This document shows positions 7,935-16,810 of a stretch of DNA of 64,000 nt, piece by piece. The notes beneath the pieces are model-generated. The model did no database searches and was not told the DNA's origin. It saw only the letters and a program-made list of their open reading frames with translations. The DNA is from UBA1847 sp942492205. GTDB taxonomy: Bacteria > Pseudomonadota > Gammaproteobacteria > Steroidobacterales > Woeseiaceae. Both the position numbers and the translations under genes were made by a program. Location of the stretch: contig CALODT010000001.1 of NCBI GenBank assembly GCA_942492205.1, positions 186,001-250,000 of the forward strand, given 5' to 3'. Positions within the stretch are counted from its first letter, which is position 1. Every line of letters starts with the position of its first letter.

Positions 7935-8711
7935 ATGAGCCACGACAACGAATATCATGACAACATGGTCACCATGCTCGAGCTCATCTGGGGCGAGGGA
8001 TACATGGCGCCGGGCGGTGCCGGAAATATCGGAAAGCTCCTGCACGGGACAGATCCCGACGGCAAGCGCATTCTGGACATCGGCTGCGGTATTGGTGGAC
8101 CTGCTTTCGAAATGGCGCGCTCGCACGGCGCCGAAGTCACAGGCATCGACCTGGAAGCGCCGTTGATCGATCGTGCGAGGGCGGCAGCCGTGCGGCACGG
8201 ACTCGACGATCGCTGCCATTTCCAGGTTGTTGACACAGGGCCGCTGCCTTTCGCCGATGCATCCTTCGACATCGTGGTTTCATCCGGTGCCATTACGCAG
8301 ACGGATGACAAACATGCGCTGCTCAGCGAGGCCAGCCGTGTGCTGCGGCCGGGCGGCTACATGACCTGTTACGAGTGGCTGAAATCAGACGCCGAGATAT
8401 CTGACGACATGCGCTACTGGCTGCGACTGGAAGGGCTCACCTACGCGCTGGAGACGCTGCAACAGCTAGAGGCACGGTTTCTTGACGCAGGCTTCACGGA
8501 GGTTACAGCGACAGACGCCTCCGACTGGTATCGGCGTGAAGCCCGACGGGAATACGCGTTGATCAAAGGTGAGCTGTATGAGCGGGTTGTCGAACTGCTC
8601 GGCGCCGACGCGGCGGAACACTTTGTCGAAGACTGGCGTGCCATGACGGTTGTGTGCGATGCCGGTGAAATGCGCCAGGGCTACTGTCGTGGTCGGCTCT
8701 CAGCATTGTGA
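7935..8711 (+). CDS. Class I SAM-dependent methyltransferase, phosphoethanolamine-MT-like
   Basis: 258 aa from MSHDNEYHDN. An in-frame ATG at 7860 exists but would extend translation through the upstream repeat. The N-terminus has the IWGEGYMAPGGAGNIGKLL segment seen in phosphoethanolamine or glycine-type N-methyltransferases. Motif I is LDIGCGIGGPAFEMA (about residue 46-60). The acidic ribose-binding residue is in TGIDLEAPL, and a post-motif segment reads VLRPGGYMTCYEW (about 138-150). It probably methylates a small amine or phosphobase in the cytoplasm; the substrate is inferred from the N-terminal similarity only. It stands alone between the lipoprotein and a membrane-anchored unknown. Confidence 0.75.
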   Translation: MSHDNEYHDNMVTMLELIWGEGYMAPGGAGNIGKLLHGTDPDGKRILDIGCGIGGPAFEMARSHGAEVTGIDLEAPLIDRARAAAVRHGLDDRCHFQVVDTGPLPFADASFDIVVSSGAITQTDDKHALLSEASRVLRPGGYMTCYEWLKSDAEISDDMRYWLRLEGLTYALETLQQLEARFLDAGFTEVTATDASDWYRREARREYALIKGELYERVVELLGADAAEHFVEDWRAMTVVCDAGEMRQGYCRGRLSAL

Positions 8712-8796
8712 CCTCGATCCTTGTCGTCGTGGGTAAGGCGGCTAAAATTATAGGGATATTCGAACGTACACCGCTGTCGGTGCCGAGGCTCACCAG

Positions 8797-9825
8797 ATGC
8801 TCAAGTTGCTCGGTCTTGTATTCCTGGTCCTGATCGGACTGGTCGTAGTCTTTTTCGGCTGGCTGTTTTTCAAAGTAAAAGACGGCGTGAAGCAGCAGGC
8901 GCACATTTCCGCTATCGAGGAAGGCATGAACACGCCACCCATCGTGCTGGAGCCTGCGGATCAACCGGTGTTTACGCAGCCCGAGGCTGTTGCCGAACTG
9001 GTGGAACAGGCGGTTCGCCTGGGTGCCGCCCCTTGTGGCAACTACGATGTACCCGCGGCGGGTGCCCGACTGTGCGCGTACCGGCTGGAGACACCGCCGG
9101 CCTACATCGTCATCTACGACCACGACCAGGTTGATCCCTGGACCGACGTCGTGCTGAATTTCAACAATGACAGGTCGTTCACGGCCTCGACCGCGCCGGA
9201 GATTGGCAGGGGTGCGCCCCGCCACCCTGATGATGAGATCGTGTACTTCGCCCCGGGTACGGCAATGGGCGTGCTGGTACGAGCAGCCGCCGAACGGGCG
9301 AACGATGAGGCCGCACTGCCGGCGACGGCCGAGACGTTCAAGCCGATCTTCGAGGCCGCAGCTGCAAAATCACAGGAGTACATCCGCACACAGGCGATCA
9401 GTCAGCAGTGGCTGTCGACGATCGCCAAGGATGCCGGGGTAGAACTCACGGGTGACGAAGCAGCGCAAATCAATGCAGCGCGCGAAGTGGAACAGATGAT
9501 GCAGATACAAGACGACTGTTTCGCGAGCCTTGCCGAAAGTGGTGACTTCACGGCAGCGCAGTGGAACGAGCTACGTGACAGCCTGGTGGCAGTCTGGGAC
9601 GACATGCCGCGCGACTACGTAGCGTCCGTCTTCTGGGATAACGTCGACTTGTCGGAGGAGTTCGATGCCGCTGTCGACGAACTGAATGAAGGCCACGGTC
9701 CAGCTCGCAAACGAGTCGCAGAGTTCAATGCGCGGCTCCCGGAAGGGCAACAATTGATCCTTGTGGGCACCGTTTCATCACCGGTAGAGGCGGACATTTA
9801 CCGCAACCGGCTGCCTCGAGTCTGA
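8797..9825 (+). CDS. Membrane-anchored protein of unknown function
   Basis: 342 aa. One N-terminal membrane helix (about residues 3-26, LGLVFLVLIGLVVVFFGWLFF) anchors a long soluble domain rich in Ala, Glu and Asp. Three Cys residues (in AAPCGNYD, ARLCAYR and DDCFASL) could form disulfides if the domain is periplasmic. I recognise no family or catalytic motif. A possible -10 (AAAATTATAGGG) lies about 40 bp upstream. The next gene is a lipoprotein on the same strand, 67 bp away. Confidence 0.6.
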   Translation: MLKLLGLVFLVLIGLVVVFFGWLFFKVKDGVKQQAHISAIEEGMNTPPIVLEPADQPVFTQPEAVAELVEQAVRLGAAPCGNYDVPAAGARLCAYRLETPPAYIVIYDHDQVDPWTDVVLNFNNDRSFTASTAPEIGRGAPRHPDDEIVYFAPGTAMGVLVRAAAERANDEAALPATAETFKPIFEAAAAKSQEYIRTQAISQQWLSTIAKDAGVELTGDEAAQINAAREVEQMMQIQDDCFASLAESGDFTAAQWNELRDSLVAVWDDMPRDYVASVFWDNVDLSEEFDAAVDELNEGHGPARKRVAEFNARLPEGQQLILVGTVSSPVEADIYRNRLPRV

Positions 9826-9892
9826 CAAGCGGCAACCATTGAGCAAGGCTGGGGTCCAAGCAGTGCGGCGCTACGCTGTAGAATGATTCCTG

Positions 9893-10849
9893 GTGAAACT
9901 GAAACGTACCCTTGTCTGCCTGGCACCCATCTTCCTGCTATGGGGATGCGCCACTGTGCTGGACGAGGATGGGGCGCTTGCTATCGTGCCGTACTCGATA
10001 CAGGAGAACGGACGAATTGTTGTTAATGCGCGCGTAAACGGCTACGGACCGTTTGTTTTCGCACTGGATACCGGCGCGACGATCTCCGTCATCTTCGACA
10101 AGCTGCGCGGGGAACTGGCGCTGGAGCCCTTGCCTGGGAGTGAGCTCAGGATCCACGGAATGGTAGGATCGGGCGTGTTTCCACTTCTGGACGTCAGCAA
10201 CCTCGCGGTCGGAAGAGAGGTCTGGCCCCGGCCGAGAATTGCCTCGCTGCCGGGCGACACCGTGGCTGGTGCGACTATTGACGGCATCCTGGGCGTGGAC
10301 TTTCTGCGGCGTTATGCCGTTGGCTTCTCTGCACAGGACAGAGTGATACGGTTGTATCCACCCGAACTCGTGGCTGGCAGGGCCTATCAGGGGTGGACTT
10401 CCATCTCTCTGCAGCCTGAGCGGCTCGGCGACAGCAGCGCCGCGTTATACCTGTTCGCGATTGAAATCGGGAGTCATCGCATTCCCGCGATATTCGACCT
10501 CGGCGCTGGCGTCAACCTGCTCAATCACGCAGCCGTCGAGAGCATGGACCTGAAAGCCGCTTACTCGCGAGACAAGCAAGTATTGTCCGGCGCCATCGAG
10601 AGTGCGCAGATCGCAGCCCGGTTCAGGATCAAGGAAGTAAAGAGTGGACGCGCACGTTGGCGAAACGAAGCGTTCGAAATTATCGAAGAGGACATTTTCG
10701 ATTCGTTGATGGAGGTCGAGGTCCCCTACGCCATACTCGGCGCAGGTCTTTTTACGCAGCGCGACTTCATAATCGATTTCAACCGGAATCGCTTGCTGGT
10801 GAAGTTTGCAATGGATGAGCTGGACCCACTGGTCAGTGACGATGGTTGA
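9893..10849 (+). CDS. Retropepsin-like aspartic protease lipoprotein
   Basis: 318 aa from a GTG start. The lipoprotein signal LAPIFLLWGCATV puts the lipid-modified Cys near residue 19. Two aspartic-protease half-domains follow. The first carries the canonical FALDTGATISVIF (Asp about residue 59). The second, about 145 residues later, has IFDLGAGVNLL in the corresponding place, with DLG instead of the usual DTG/DSG. Members of the Asp_protease_2 group are presumed periplasmic proteases of unknown target. The altered second motif could lower or abolish activity. A GCTGTAGAAT -10-like sequence precedes the start. Confidence 0.75.
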   Translation: MKLKRTLVCLAPIFLLWGCATVLDEDGALAIVPYSIQENGRIVVNARVNGYGPFVFALDTGATISVIFDKLRGELALEPLPGSELRIHGMVGSGVFPLLDVSNLAVGREVWPRPRIASLPGDTVAGATIDGILGVDFLRRYAVGFSAQDRVIRLYPPELVAGRAYQGWTSISLQPERLGDSSAALYLFAIEIGSHRIPAIFDLGAGVNLLNHAAVESMDLKAAYSRDKQVLSGAIESAQIAARFRIKEVKSGRARWRNEAFEIIEEDIFDSLMEVEVPYAILGAGLFTQRDFIIDFNRNRLLVKFAMDELDPLVSDDG

Positions 10850-10907
10850 TGCAGGACGCACGAGCCTCACTCTCAGTTAACACACGCTTTCTCCGCGTGG
10901 CCTCTGG

Positions 10908-11552
10908 TCAGTCCACCGAGTCGGGCGCGAGGATGCGATTTCGCTCCGCGATGTTGCGAACGAATTTCAGAATTTGCTGGGATGAATAGAATCGTGCAGT
11001 TTCCAGCTGGCCGTCGTTGGTGGTGCCAATGAGCTCACCGTCGCGATCGAAGAAGACCGCTACGGGAATGCCCCTCGAGAGCGACACGCCGAGGGACTCG
11101 GCGAGGCCGCGGTTCTGGTTGAATTTGCCGACGTCGACGTTGACGAACCGGAACAGGTCTCGAGTGTAGCCGGCCACCGGTTCGCTGTTGAGGTGATGAT
11201 GCAATGTTCGACAGTCCAGGCACCAGTTGGCGCCGAAGGTCACCATCAGGAACTTGTCTTCCGTTATTGCTTCCGCCCTCGCAGTCTTGACGTCTGATGC
11301 GGCATCCGCCGCCCCATCGTATGGCAACGCGTCCTGGCTGAATATCAGGCCCTGCTCATCGCGTGGCCGAAAAAGCTCTTCGGCCAGTTCGAGGTTTTCT
11401 TGCTGCAATCGATCCAGCCGGGCCTGCTGCTCCTCGAGAAGTTCGTTGCGGATAGTGGTCTGACCGCTCAGGACCATTGCGCCGTGGTAGGCAGCCAGGC
11501 CCAGTAACAGGCCCGCCACGAAGATGAATCCTGTTTTCCGAGGCTGTTTCAT
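10908..11552 (-). CDS. Membrane-anchored thioredoxin-fold protein
   Basis: 214 aa. An N-terminal membrane helix (about residues 9-29) is followed by a short coiled coil (ELLEEQQARLDRLQQENLEL). The thioredoxin domain has FGANWCLDCRTLHHHL, with active site Cys-Leu-Asp-Cys (about residues 110-113), and the cis-proline region SRGIPVAVFFD. It is probably a periplasmic thiol-disulfide reductant or isomerase of the DsbD-C/thioredoxin_7 type. Its ATG overlaps the stop of a 43-aa upstream ORF (ATGA arrangement), which implies translational coupling. It is convergent with the upstream lipoprotein gene. Confidence 0.8.
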   Translation of the reverse strand: MKQPRKTGFIFVAGLLLGLAAYHGAMVLSGQTTIRNELLEEQQARLDRLQQENLELAEELFRPRDEQGLIFSQDALPYDGAADAASDVKTARAEAITEDKFLMVTFGANWCLDCRTLHHHLNSEPVAGYTRDLFRFVNVDVGKFNQNRGLAESLGVSLSRGIPVAVFFDRDGELIGTTNDGQLETARFYSSQQILKFVRNIAERNRILAPDSVD

Positions 11553-11680
11553 GGCCGGAACAGCTGCTCGACGACGGTAACGATGATCTCGGTGACGCCC
11601 CAGGCGACGGCGCCGTAGATGGCGGCCGCCTGCAGGACCTTGCGCTTGCGCAACTCGGCGAAGAACGAGGCGCCAGCCAT
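11549..11680 (-). CDS. 43-aa single-helix membrane miniprotein
   Basis: ATG at 11680, stop overlapping the thioredoxin start by 3 bases. The peptide begins MAGASFFAELRKRKVLQAAA and has one hydrophobic helix (AAAIYGAVAWGVTEIIVTVV). The FF-x-EL-(K/R)RRK/NV pattern plus the AIAY-VVAW helix is the membrane anchor normally found in front of TPR or cyclase-type periplasmic domains in gammaproteobacteria. Here it stands alone, either as a genuine small subunit coupled to the thioredoxin or as the surviving N-terminus of a lost larger gene. The exact stop-start overlap favours a functional unit. Confidence 0.55.
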   Translation of the reverse strand: MAGASFFAELRKRKVLQAAAIYGAVAWGVTEIIVTVVEQLFRP

Positions 11681-11823
11681 GATCTAGTTGATTCGTAGGG
11701 CACTAGACATGCCGAACAGCATAACCCAATCGGATACATACGTCTGACGCAGCAAGCACTCCGGGCGGGTCGTTCTCCGGTTAACGGCCAGCTAAAGTGG
11801 CGACGAATCAGCCACGATCCGAG

Positions 11824-13143
11824 TTAGTGAATTACCGCACGCAACAAAGCGGTCACAGCGACAAACGCAAAGACAATTGCGAACGACCGGACAAAGCGGC
11901 CAAACTTCAAATCGACGATGCCACGCACCAGCAACGGGTAGGCTGCAAAGTAGAGCAATACCTGTATTGCCAACATTGCGAGCAGTACGTTCTGCAACGA
12001 TGTCTGGGCAGCAAAGTAGATCGTCGGTGCCATCAGGCCGACCACCAGGATGTTCCAGCCTAAATCCAGGTGCACGCGTCCCGTCGCGACGATCAATACG
12101 CCATGGACGCTTCCCAGGGAGCGGAGAATCGCGATCAGACCAAACAGTGAAAACAACAGCGTAACGCCGGTGTACTGCTCGCCATAGACCAGCGGAATTA
12201 GCCACGGTGCAACGAGGATCAGGAACGCGAATAGAGCGCCCGAACTCGCGGCAGCCACATCAAGCAGCCTTGAATAATCGCGAGTGAGCTTTTCGTTGTT
12301 CGTCTGCTGCATGGCGAGCATCGGAATACCTACTCGCGATATTACGGTGGTGAGAAGACGCAACACGCCGAAGGCAAATTCTTTTGCGAGGGAGTAGATG
12401 CCCAGCGAGCCGACATCGAAGAACTTGCCGATCAACAAGACATCAATGTCTGCCGCGAGGCGGTTCACCAGCTGACCTGCCGTGTTGAATCCTGCGAAGC
12501 GCAGCGCCGCCTTGATGCCGCGGAAATCAAAAACCAGCGTGGGCCGCCAATAGGAATGGCAGGCCAGGAACATGGCGGTGGAGCGGACGGCAGCCCCGAT
12601 CAACTGACCCAGCACGAAGCTCATGGCGCCGAGACCCATCACGGCAAATATCACGACGGAGATGAATGCTGAAACCCGGCCCGTAATTTCGATACGTGCA
12701 ACCGTGGTCAGCAACAGGCGCTTCGAGAGCTGCGCCTGGAACTGTGCCCCCAGGGTGAACACAGGGAATATCACTGCCGCCACATACAGTAGCTCGACCA
12801 GGTCAGGTGCGTCATAAAGACCGCTAAACGCGGGAGCCGACAATACAACGACTGCCCCGGCAAGACAGCCGAGGCACAGGTTGAACCAGTAAAGGCTGCT
12901 TTGCTGTTCGGGCGTGCTGTTCCTTTCGTAGATCACATAGTTCGTAATGCCACAGTCGCTGAACAGGAGCGCGAACGAGATGATGACGTTCGTCAACGCG
13001 ATCAGGCCCAACTCCTGCGAACTCAGAATTCTTGCGAGGAACGCGAGGATCAGGAGGTGCATCACACCGCTCAGAAGCGTGGCCGATACGGTCCAGGCGA
13101 CGTCCGAGGTCTGTGGTGAATTGGGTGTTGCGCGGATTGTCAT
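11824..13143 (-). CDS. Polysaccharide flippase (Wzx/MOP superfamily)
   Basis: 439 aa with about 12 predicted membrane helices. The N-terminal segment (ARILSSQELGLIALTNVIISF) is the usual WzxC-like polysaccharide synthesis signature. It would move undecaprenyl-linked saccharide units across the inner membrane. It sits at one end of the glycan locus, divergent from the methyltransferase at 13184 with about 40 bp between starts, so both promoters must be compact. The substrate cannot be read from sequence; context suggests the Fuc4N-containing glycan built by the genes to the right. Confidence 0.85.
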   Translation of the reverse strand: MTIRATPNSPQTSDVAWTVSATLLSGVMHLLILAFLARILSSQELGLIALTNVIISFALLFSDCGITNYVIYERNSTPEQQSSLYWFNLCLGCLAGAVVVLSAPAFSGLYDAPDLVELLYVAAVIFPVFTLGAQFQAQLSKRLLLTTVARIEITGRVSAFISVVIFAVMGLGAMSFVLGQLIGAAVRSTAMFLACHSYWRPTLVFDFRGIKAALRFAGFNTAGQLVNRLAADIDVLLIGKFFDVGSLGIYSLAKEFAFGVLRLLTTVISRVGIPMLAMQQTNNEKLTRDYSRLLDVAAASSGALFAFLILVAPWLIPLVYGEQYTGVTLLFSLFGLIAILRSLGSVHGVLIVATGRVHLDLGWNILVVGLMAPTIYFAAQTSLQNVLLAMLAIQVLLYFAAYPLLVRGIVDLKFGRFVRSFAIVFAFVAVTALLRAVIH

Positions 13144-13183
13144 CGAGTGTCGAGTAGGCGCCGACTGAGCTGACGGGAATGCT

Positions 13184-13912
13184 ATGATCGGACAATTCCG
13201 CCCCGTTGGCCACTTGGTATCAATGCTGCTAACCAGAAATCACCCGAATCGTGGCCTGCACAATTGGCTCATTTACAGAAAAATAGCCGCCCAGCTGGAT
13301 GCTCACGCGAATAGCATCAAGGGCGCGGTCTATGACCTGGGTTGCGGCGATTCGCCATATCGGGAGCTAGTGCTGCAGCGAGGTGCCAGCTACACCGGTG
13401 TCGATTGGCAACACTCACCGCATTCGCCGCGGGCGGATGTCATTGCTGATCTCAATCAGCCCATCGACCTGCCGGCGGCCAGCGCCGATACGATCCTTTG
13501 TGTATCGGTACTCGAGCACCTGCGCCGACCCGAGGCATTCCTGCAGGAGGCGGCCCGCTTGCTGAAACCGGGTGGCGTCCTGCTGCTCCAGGTGCCCTGG
13601 CAGTGGTCTTTGCACGAGATGCCCTACGACTACTTTCGATATTCGCCGGTAGCCCTTACCGAGATGCTCACCGACAGCGGTTTTCGAGACGTTGAGATCG
13701 CATCGCTGGGCGGATTCTTTACCACGCATACCTTGAAATTCAACTATTTCAGCAAACGCTTTGTGCGTGGCCCCGCGCCTCTGCGATGGCTCCTGAGCCT
13801 TCTGCTGCTGCCGATCTGGTTCCTGGGCCAGGCTCTTGCCCCTGTGCTCGACCGGCTTGACCGGAACTGGGCCATGGAAACCAGCGGCTATTTCGTTGTT
13901 GCGGTGCGGTGA
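13184..13912 (+). CDS. SAM-dependent methyltransferase, glycan locus
   Basis: 242 aa. Motif I is AVYDLGCGDSPYRELVL (about residue 49-65). An acidic GVDWQH follows in the ribose-binding position, and later come VLEHLRRPEAFL and LLKPGGVLLLQVPW. The C-terminus has a hydrophobic stretch (LRWLLSLLLLPIWFLGQAL, about 205-223) that may attach it to the membrane. This Methyltransf_11 type is common in O-antigen and surface-polysaccharide clusters, where it methylates sugars or lipid-linked intermediates. First of three collinear genes (13184, 13986, 14781). Confidence 0.8.
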   Translation: MIGQFRPVGHLVSMLLTRNHPNRGLHNWLIYRKIAAQLDAHANSIKGAVYDLGCGDSPYRELVLQRGASYTGVDWQHSPHSPRADVIADLNQPIDLPAASADTILCVSVLEHLRRPEAFLQEAARLLKPGGVLLLQVPWQWSLHEMPYDYFRYSPVALTEMLTDSGFRDVEIASLGGFFTTHTLKFNYFSKRFVRGPAPLRWLLSLLLLPIWFLGQALAPVLDRLDRNWAMETSGYFVVAVR

Positions 13913-13985
13913 GCGTGTCAATCTACTGCACCCGGGACGCTGCCCCGGCAGTCACCTGATGACAAATGATGAGTGAAGCCCCGAC

Positions 13986-14729
13986 ATGTCCATGATGCCT
14001 TCTACGGTTTCTCGCGCAGCCCGCTGGATTCGCGCATTGCCGGTCCGTGGCAGCGGCCGCTTTTGCCCCGTGTGCGAGGCAGAAGCGAAAGTCTTTCTGA
14101 GCTTTGGCAGTCCGCCGCGGCCCGAGGCGCAATGCTGGCGATGCCATAGCCTCGAACGGCAGCGATTCCTGTGGCACTTCCTGATGACCCGCTGCCTGCC
14201 GAACTACTCGGACGATGTCACCTTCTTGCATATCGCCCCTGAAGCCTGCCTCGCCGCGGGACTTCGACGCAGGTATCCAAAAGGTTATGTTTCCGCCGAC
14301 CTTTTGCGCGATGATGTTGACGTTACGCTCGACATTACAAATTCTCATTTTCCCGATGCCGAGTTTGACCTTATCTGCTGCAGTCATGTGCTTGAGCACG
14401 TTGACGATGACCGCGCCGCGATCAGGGAGATCTATCGCATGTTGAAGCCAGGTGGCACGGCGTTGCTCATGGTGCCTATTACCGAGGACGTGACCTACGA
14501 AGACCCGAGTGTCACCAGTCCGGAAGAGCGGGAGGCGAAATTCGGGCAATCGGACCATGTTCGTGCCTACGGCCGGGATTTCGTGGAGCGCGTTGCGGCG
14601 GTCGCCGGAGAGCATTTGAGCGTCGTGAGCCCGCAGGATATTCTCGATCGAGCGGCCCTGCTGAGGATGGGCATCAATGAATTGGCAGGCGAAATCTACG
14701 TGATGCGAAAACCGCAGGCCGGAGACTGA
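13986..14729 (+). CDS. Zinc-finger-bearing SAM-dependent methyltransferase
   Basis: 247 aa. A CxxC...CxxC pair (FCPVCEAEAKVF about residue 28-39 and CWRCHSLERQR about 55-65) suggests a small zinc ribbon before the methyltransferase fold. The fold shows DLICCSHVLEHVDDD and RMLKPGGTALLMVP (about 125-160). Proteins with this CPVC/CWRCHSLERHR layout are common in glycan clusters and are thought to act on sugars or glycolipids; the substrate is unknown. An upstream in-frame run offers no better start. It is followed after about 50 bp by the GT2 gene. Confidence 0.75.
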   Translation: MSMMPSTVSRAARWIRALPVRGSGRFCPVCEAEAKVFLSFGSPPRPEAQCWRCHSLERQRFLWHFLMTRCLPNYSDDVTFLHIAPEACLAAGLRRRYPKGYVSADLLRDDVDVTLDITNSHFPDAEFDLICCSHVLEHVDDDRAAIREIYRMLKPGGTALLMVPITEDVTYEDPSVTSPEEREAKFGQSDHVRAYGRDFVERVAAVAGEHLSVVSPQDILDRAALLRMGINELAGEIYVMRKPQAGD

Positions 14730-14780
14730 TGGGCGACCGAGCTATACCATGTCTCGACGTGCGATAACTCCGACAAAGCT

Positions 14781-15656
14781 ATGAGTAACGAGTCCCCGGG
14801 CCGACCGACTGTCAGCGTCGTAATTCCTGCATACAACCGGGCAGACAGTCTCGCTGATGCCATTACCAGTGTCACCGGGCAATTGTTCGGGGATCTCGAG
14901 ATTATCGTTGTGGATGACGGTTCTACCGATGACACCCGGACGGTCGTTGAAGGCCTTGCCGACGCGCGGATTCGTTATGTTCGTCACGACATCAACAAGG
15001 GCGCCAACGCCGCGCGAAATACCGGCATCGGGCTGGCGCAGGGTCGGTACATCGCGTTTCAGGACAGCGATGACCGCTGGCATCCGGACAAGCTGCAGCG
15101 ACAGGTAAGCGCTTGCGAAGACTCCGGAGCAAGATCCTGCTTTTGCGCACTCAACCGGCATGTCGGTTCGACCCGCACGAAAATTCCTAAAGACAGCTAC
15201 GGTATTCCGAGCGGCTTGAACGACCTGCGGCAGCAGGTGTCGCGTGGCAGCTTTATTAGCTGCCAGACACTGATGGTCGAACGGGAACTGATCCTCTCGC
15301 TAGGTGGTTTCGACGAGTCGCTGCCCCGGCTGCAGGACTGGGAACTATGCCTGCGATTGTCGCAGGCCACACCCATCTACTTTCTTGATGAAATTCTGGT
15401 CGAACTGTATCTGGGTGATGACAGCATCTCCTCTGACCTGCAGAAATACATAGCATCGGCCGAGCAGATTCTCGCGCTCCATCGGGCGTTATTCGACAGC
15501 GACCCGGGAGCCGAAGGGATTCTACGTCTCAATGTTGCACTGGCATGCCTGCGCGAAGGACAGCTGAAAGTATTCGGGATGCAGAGCTGGCGCGCGCTGC
15601 TGTCAGCGGGCATCCGGCTTCCGGCGTCAGCGTGGATCCTGTTCAGGCGCCGTTAG
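14781..15656 (+). CDS. Family 2 glycosyltransferase
   Basis: 291 aa. The GT-A nucleotide-sugar-binding start VSVVIPAYNRADSLADAI (about residue 11-28) is followed by IIVVDDGSTDDT, the GANAARNTGI segment and the DxD-like QDSDDRW (about 94-100). These are standard GT2 features, so it should be an inverting cytoplasmic transferase adding one sugar of the surface glycan. Donor and acceptor are unknown. It is the last gene of the three-gene forward run and converges on the WecF-like gene 11 bp away. Confidence 0.85.
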   Translation: MSNESPGRPTVSVVIPAYNRADSLADAITSVTGQLFGDLEIIVVDDGSTDDTRTVVEGLADARIRYVRHDINKGANAARNTGIGLAQGRYIAFQDSDDRWHPDKLQRQVSACEDSGARSCFCALNRHVGSTRTKIPKDSYGIPSGLNDLRQQVSRGSFISCQTLMVERELILSLGGFDESLPRLQDWELCLRLSQATPIYFLDEILVELYLGDDSISSDLQKYIASAEQILALHRALFDSDPGAEGILRLNVALACLREGQLKVFGMQSWRALLSAGIRLPASAWILFRRR

Positions 15657-15667
15657 AGGGCGACAGG

Positions 15668-16780
15668 TCACGCCTGGCCGCTACTGTCGCGCTCGATTGA
15701 TCGGAATAAATCCAGGTATTGTCGGGCGACGGCTTCCTGGCCGTACATAGCATAGACGGCGTCATGGTTTCGTTTGCCGGCGTCAGCACTCCACTCGCCA
15801 AACTCCGCGAAATCGAGAGAGCCTATCGTCGAGCTGTCATGTAGCTCGATTCCGTTGGCCGCGAGGTGCGAGTAGGTAGAGACATCGCGGTGCAGGAAAA
15901 CTTTTTTGCCTAATAGCAGTGCCGAGTTGATCGTACCGACACCCTCTTGTCGATTGTGATTGAAAACCAGGACATCGATGCCCGACAACAGGTCCAGGTA
16001 TTCCTCCGTTGTGAGTACGCGATCGAGAATAGTGACATTCTCGCCAAACAGTTTGCGCGCGACCTTTGCAACTGTTTCGACGTACCCGGGCTGTCCGGCA
16101 TAGCTCAACGGCAGTATGAGCTGCAGCTCCTCGCGTTTGAACCGGGACAGCATCGTCAGCGCTTCAACATGTCTGTTGGTTGCCGACGCAGAATTGCCCA
16201 GCAGCACCGTCACCTTCTCGTTTCGGCGTGACTGCGCTTTCTCGAGCAGGGCGGCGTACTGCTCATGCGCCAGTCGCAAGGGATGATTGACCGGGCTGTG
16301 GTGCCAGCGGCCATTGAGGTCTTCGGCGAGAATGGCGAAGTCTCCGGGAATGCCGGCAATTCTGGCCATACGGCGGAACACCGATCGGCGCAGCCACATG
16401 TTCGCGACCTGGTGCGGCAATCGTGGGTAGGGTTTCAGGAACGGGTAGAGATCTGAGCCCCAGATGTTCCAGGTGGCCCCATGCGCCTTGCGCAGAATAA
16501 GGAAGAGCGAAACGACCAGCGCCCTGTCGTACAGTCCGTGAACGATTAGATGGTTCTTTCGTTGCAGGTGTGGGCGCAGCAGGGCCTGTATCTCGGCAAC
16601 TCCGGAAGCAAACACAAGGTCGACTCCCTCAGGCCAATCCTGCTCATCCTTTTCTCGTCGTCCGCAGCAGATGAACAAATGCTCATCGGATGGATATAGC
16701 GGCAAGACCTTGTCGCGAAAGAAGACCAACATGGGTTTGACGTGATGCTTGGTGATCTGCGAGAAGACGTGAACGTACAT
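15668..16780 (-). CDS. wecF: WecF-like Fuc4NAc transferase family (GT56)
   Basis: 370 aa, close to the family's usual 360. Matching segments in order are LIVHGLYDR and WNIWGSDLYPFL in the first half, VLLGNSASATNRHVEAL (about 192-208), LILPLSYAGQPGYVETV, and FNHNRQEGVGTINSAL near the C-terminus. E. coli WecF moves 4-acetamido-4,6-dideoxygalactose from its TDP form onto lipid II of enterobacterial common antigen. Here it lies directly downstream of the WecE-like gene on the same strand (about 30 bp), so the two are likely co-transcribed. The donor may be a formamido instead of acetamido sugar (see 18109). Confidence 0.8.
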   Translation of the reverse strand: MYVHVFSQITKHHVKPMLVFFRDKVLPLYPSDEHLFICCGRREKDEQDWPEGVDLVFASGVAEIQALLRPHLQRKNHLIVHGLYDRALVVSLFLILRKAHGATWNIWGSDLYPFLKPYPRLPHQVANMWLRRSVFRRMARIAGIPGDFAILAEDLNGRWHHSPVNHPLRLAHEQYAALLEKAQSRRNEKVTVLLGNSASATNRHVEALTMLSRFKREELQLILPLSYAGQPGYVETVAKVARKLFGENVTILDRVLTTEEYLDLLSGIDVLVFNHNRQEGVGTINSALLLGKKVFLHRDVSTYSHLAANGIELHDSSTIGSLDFAEFGEWSADAGKRNHDAVYAMYGQEAVARQYLDLFRSIERDSSGQA

Positions 16781-16810
16781 GGCTTAATCGCGACTATTGC
16801 TCACGGGAAT

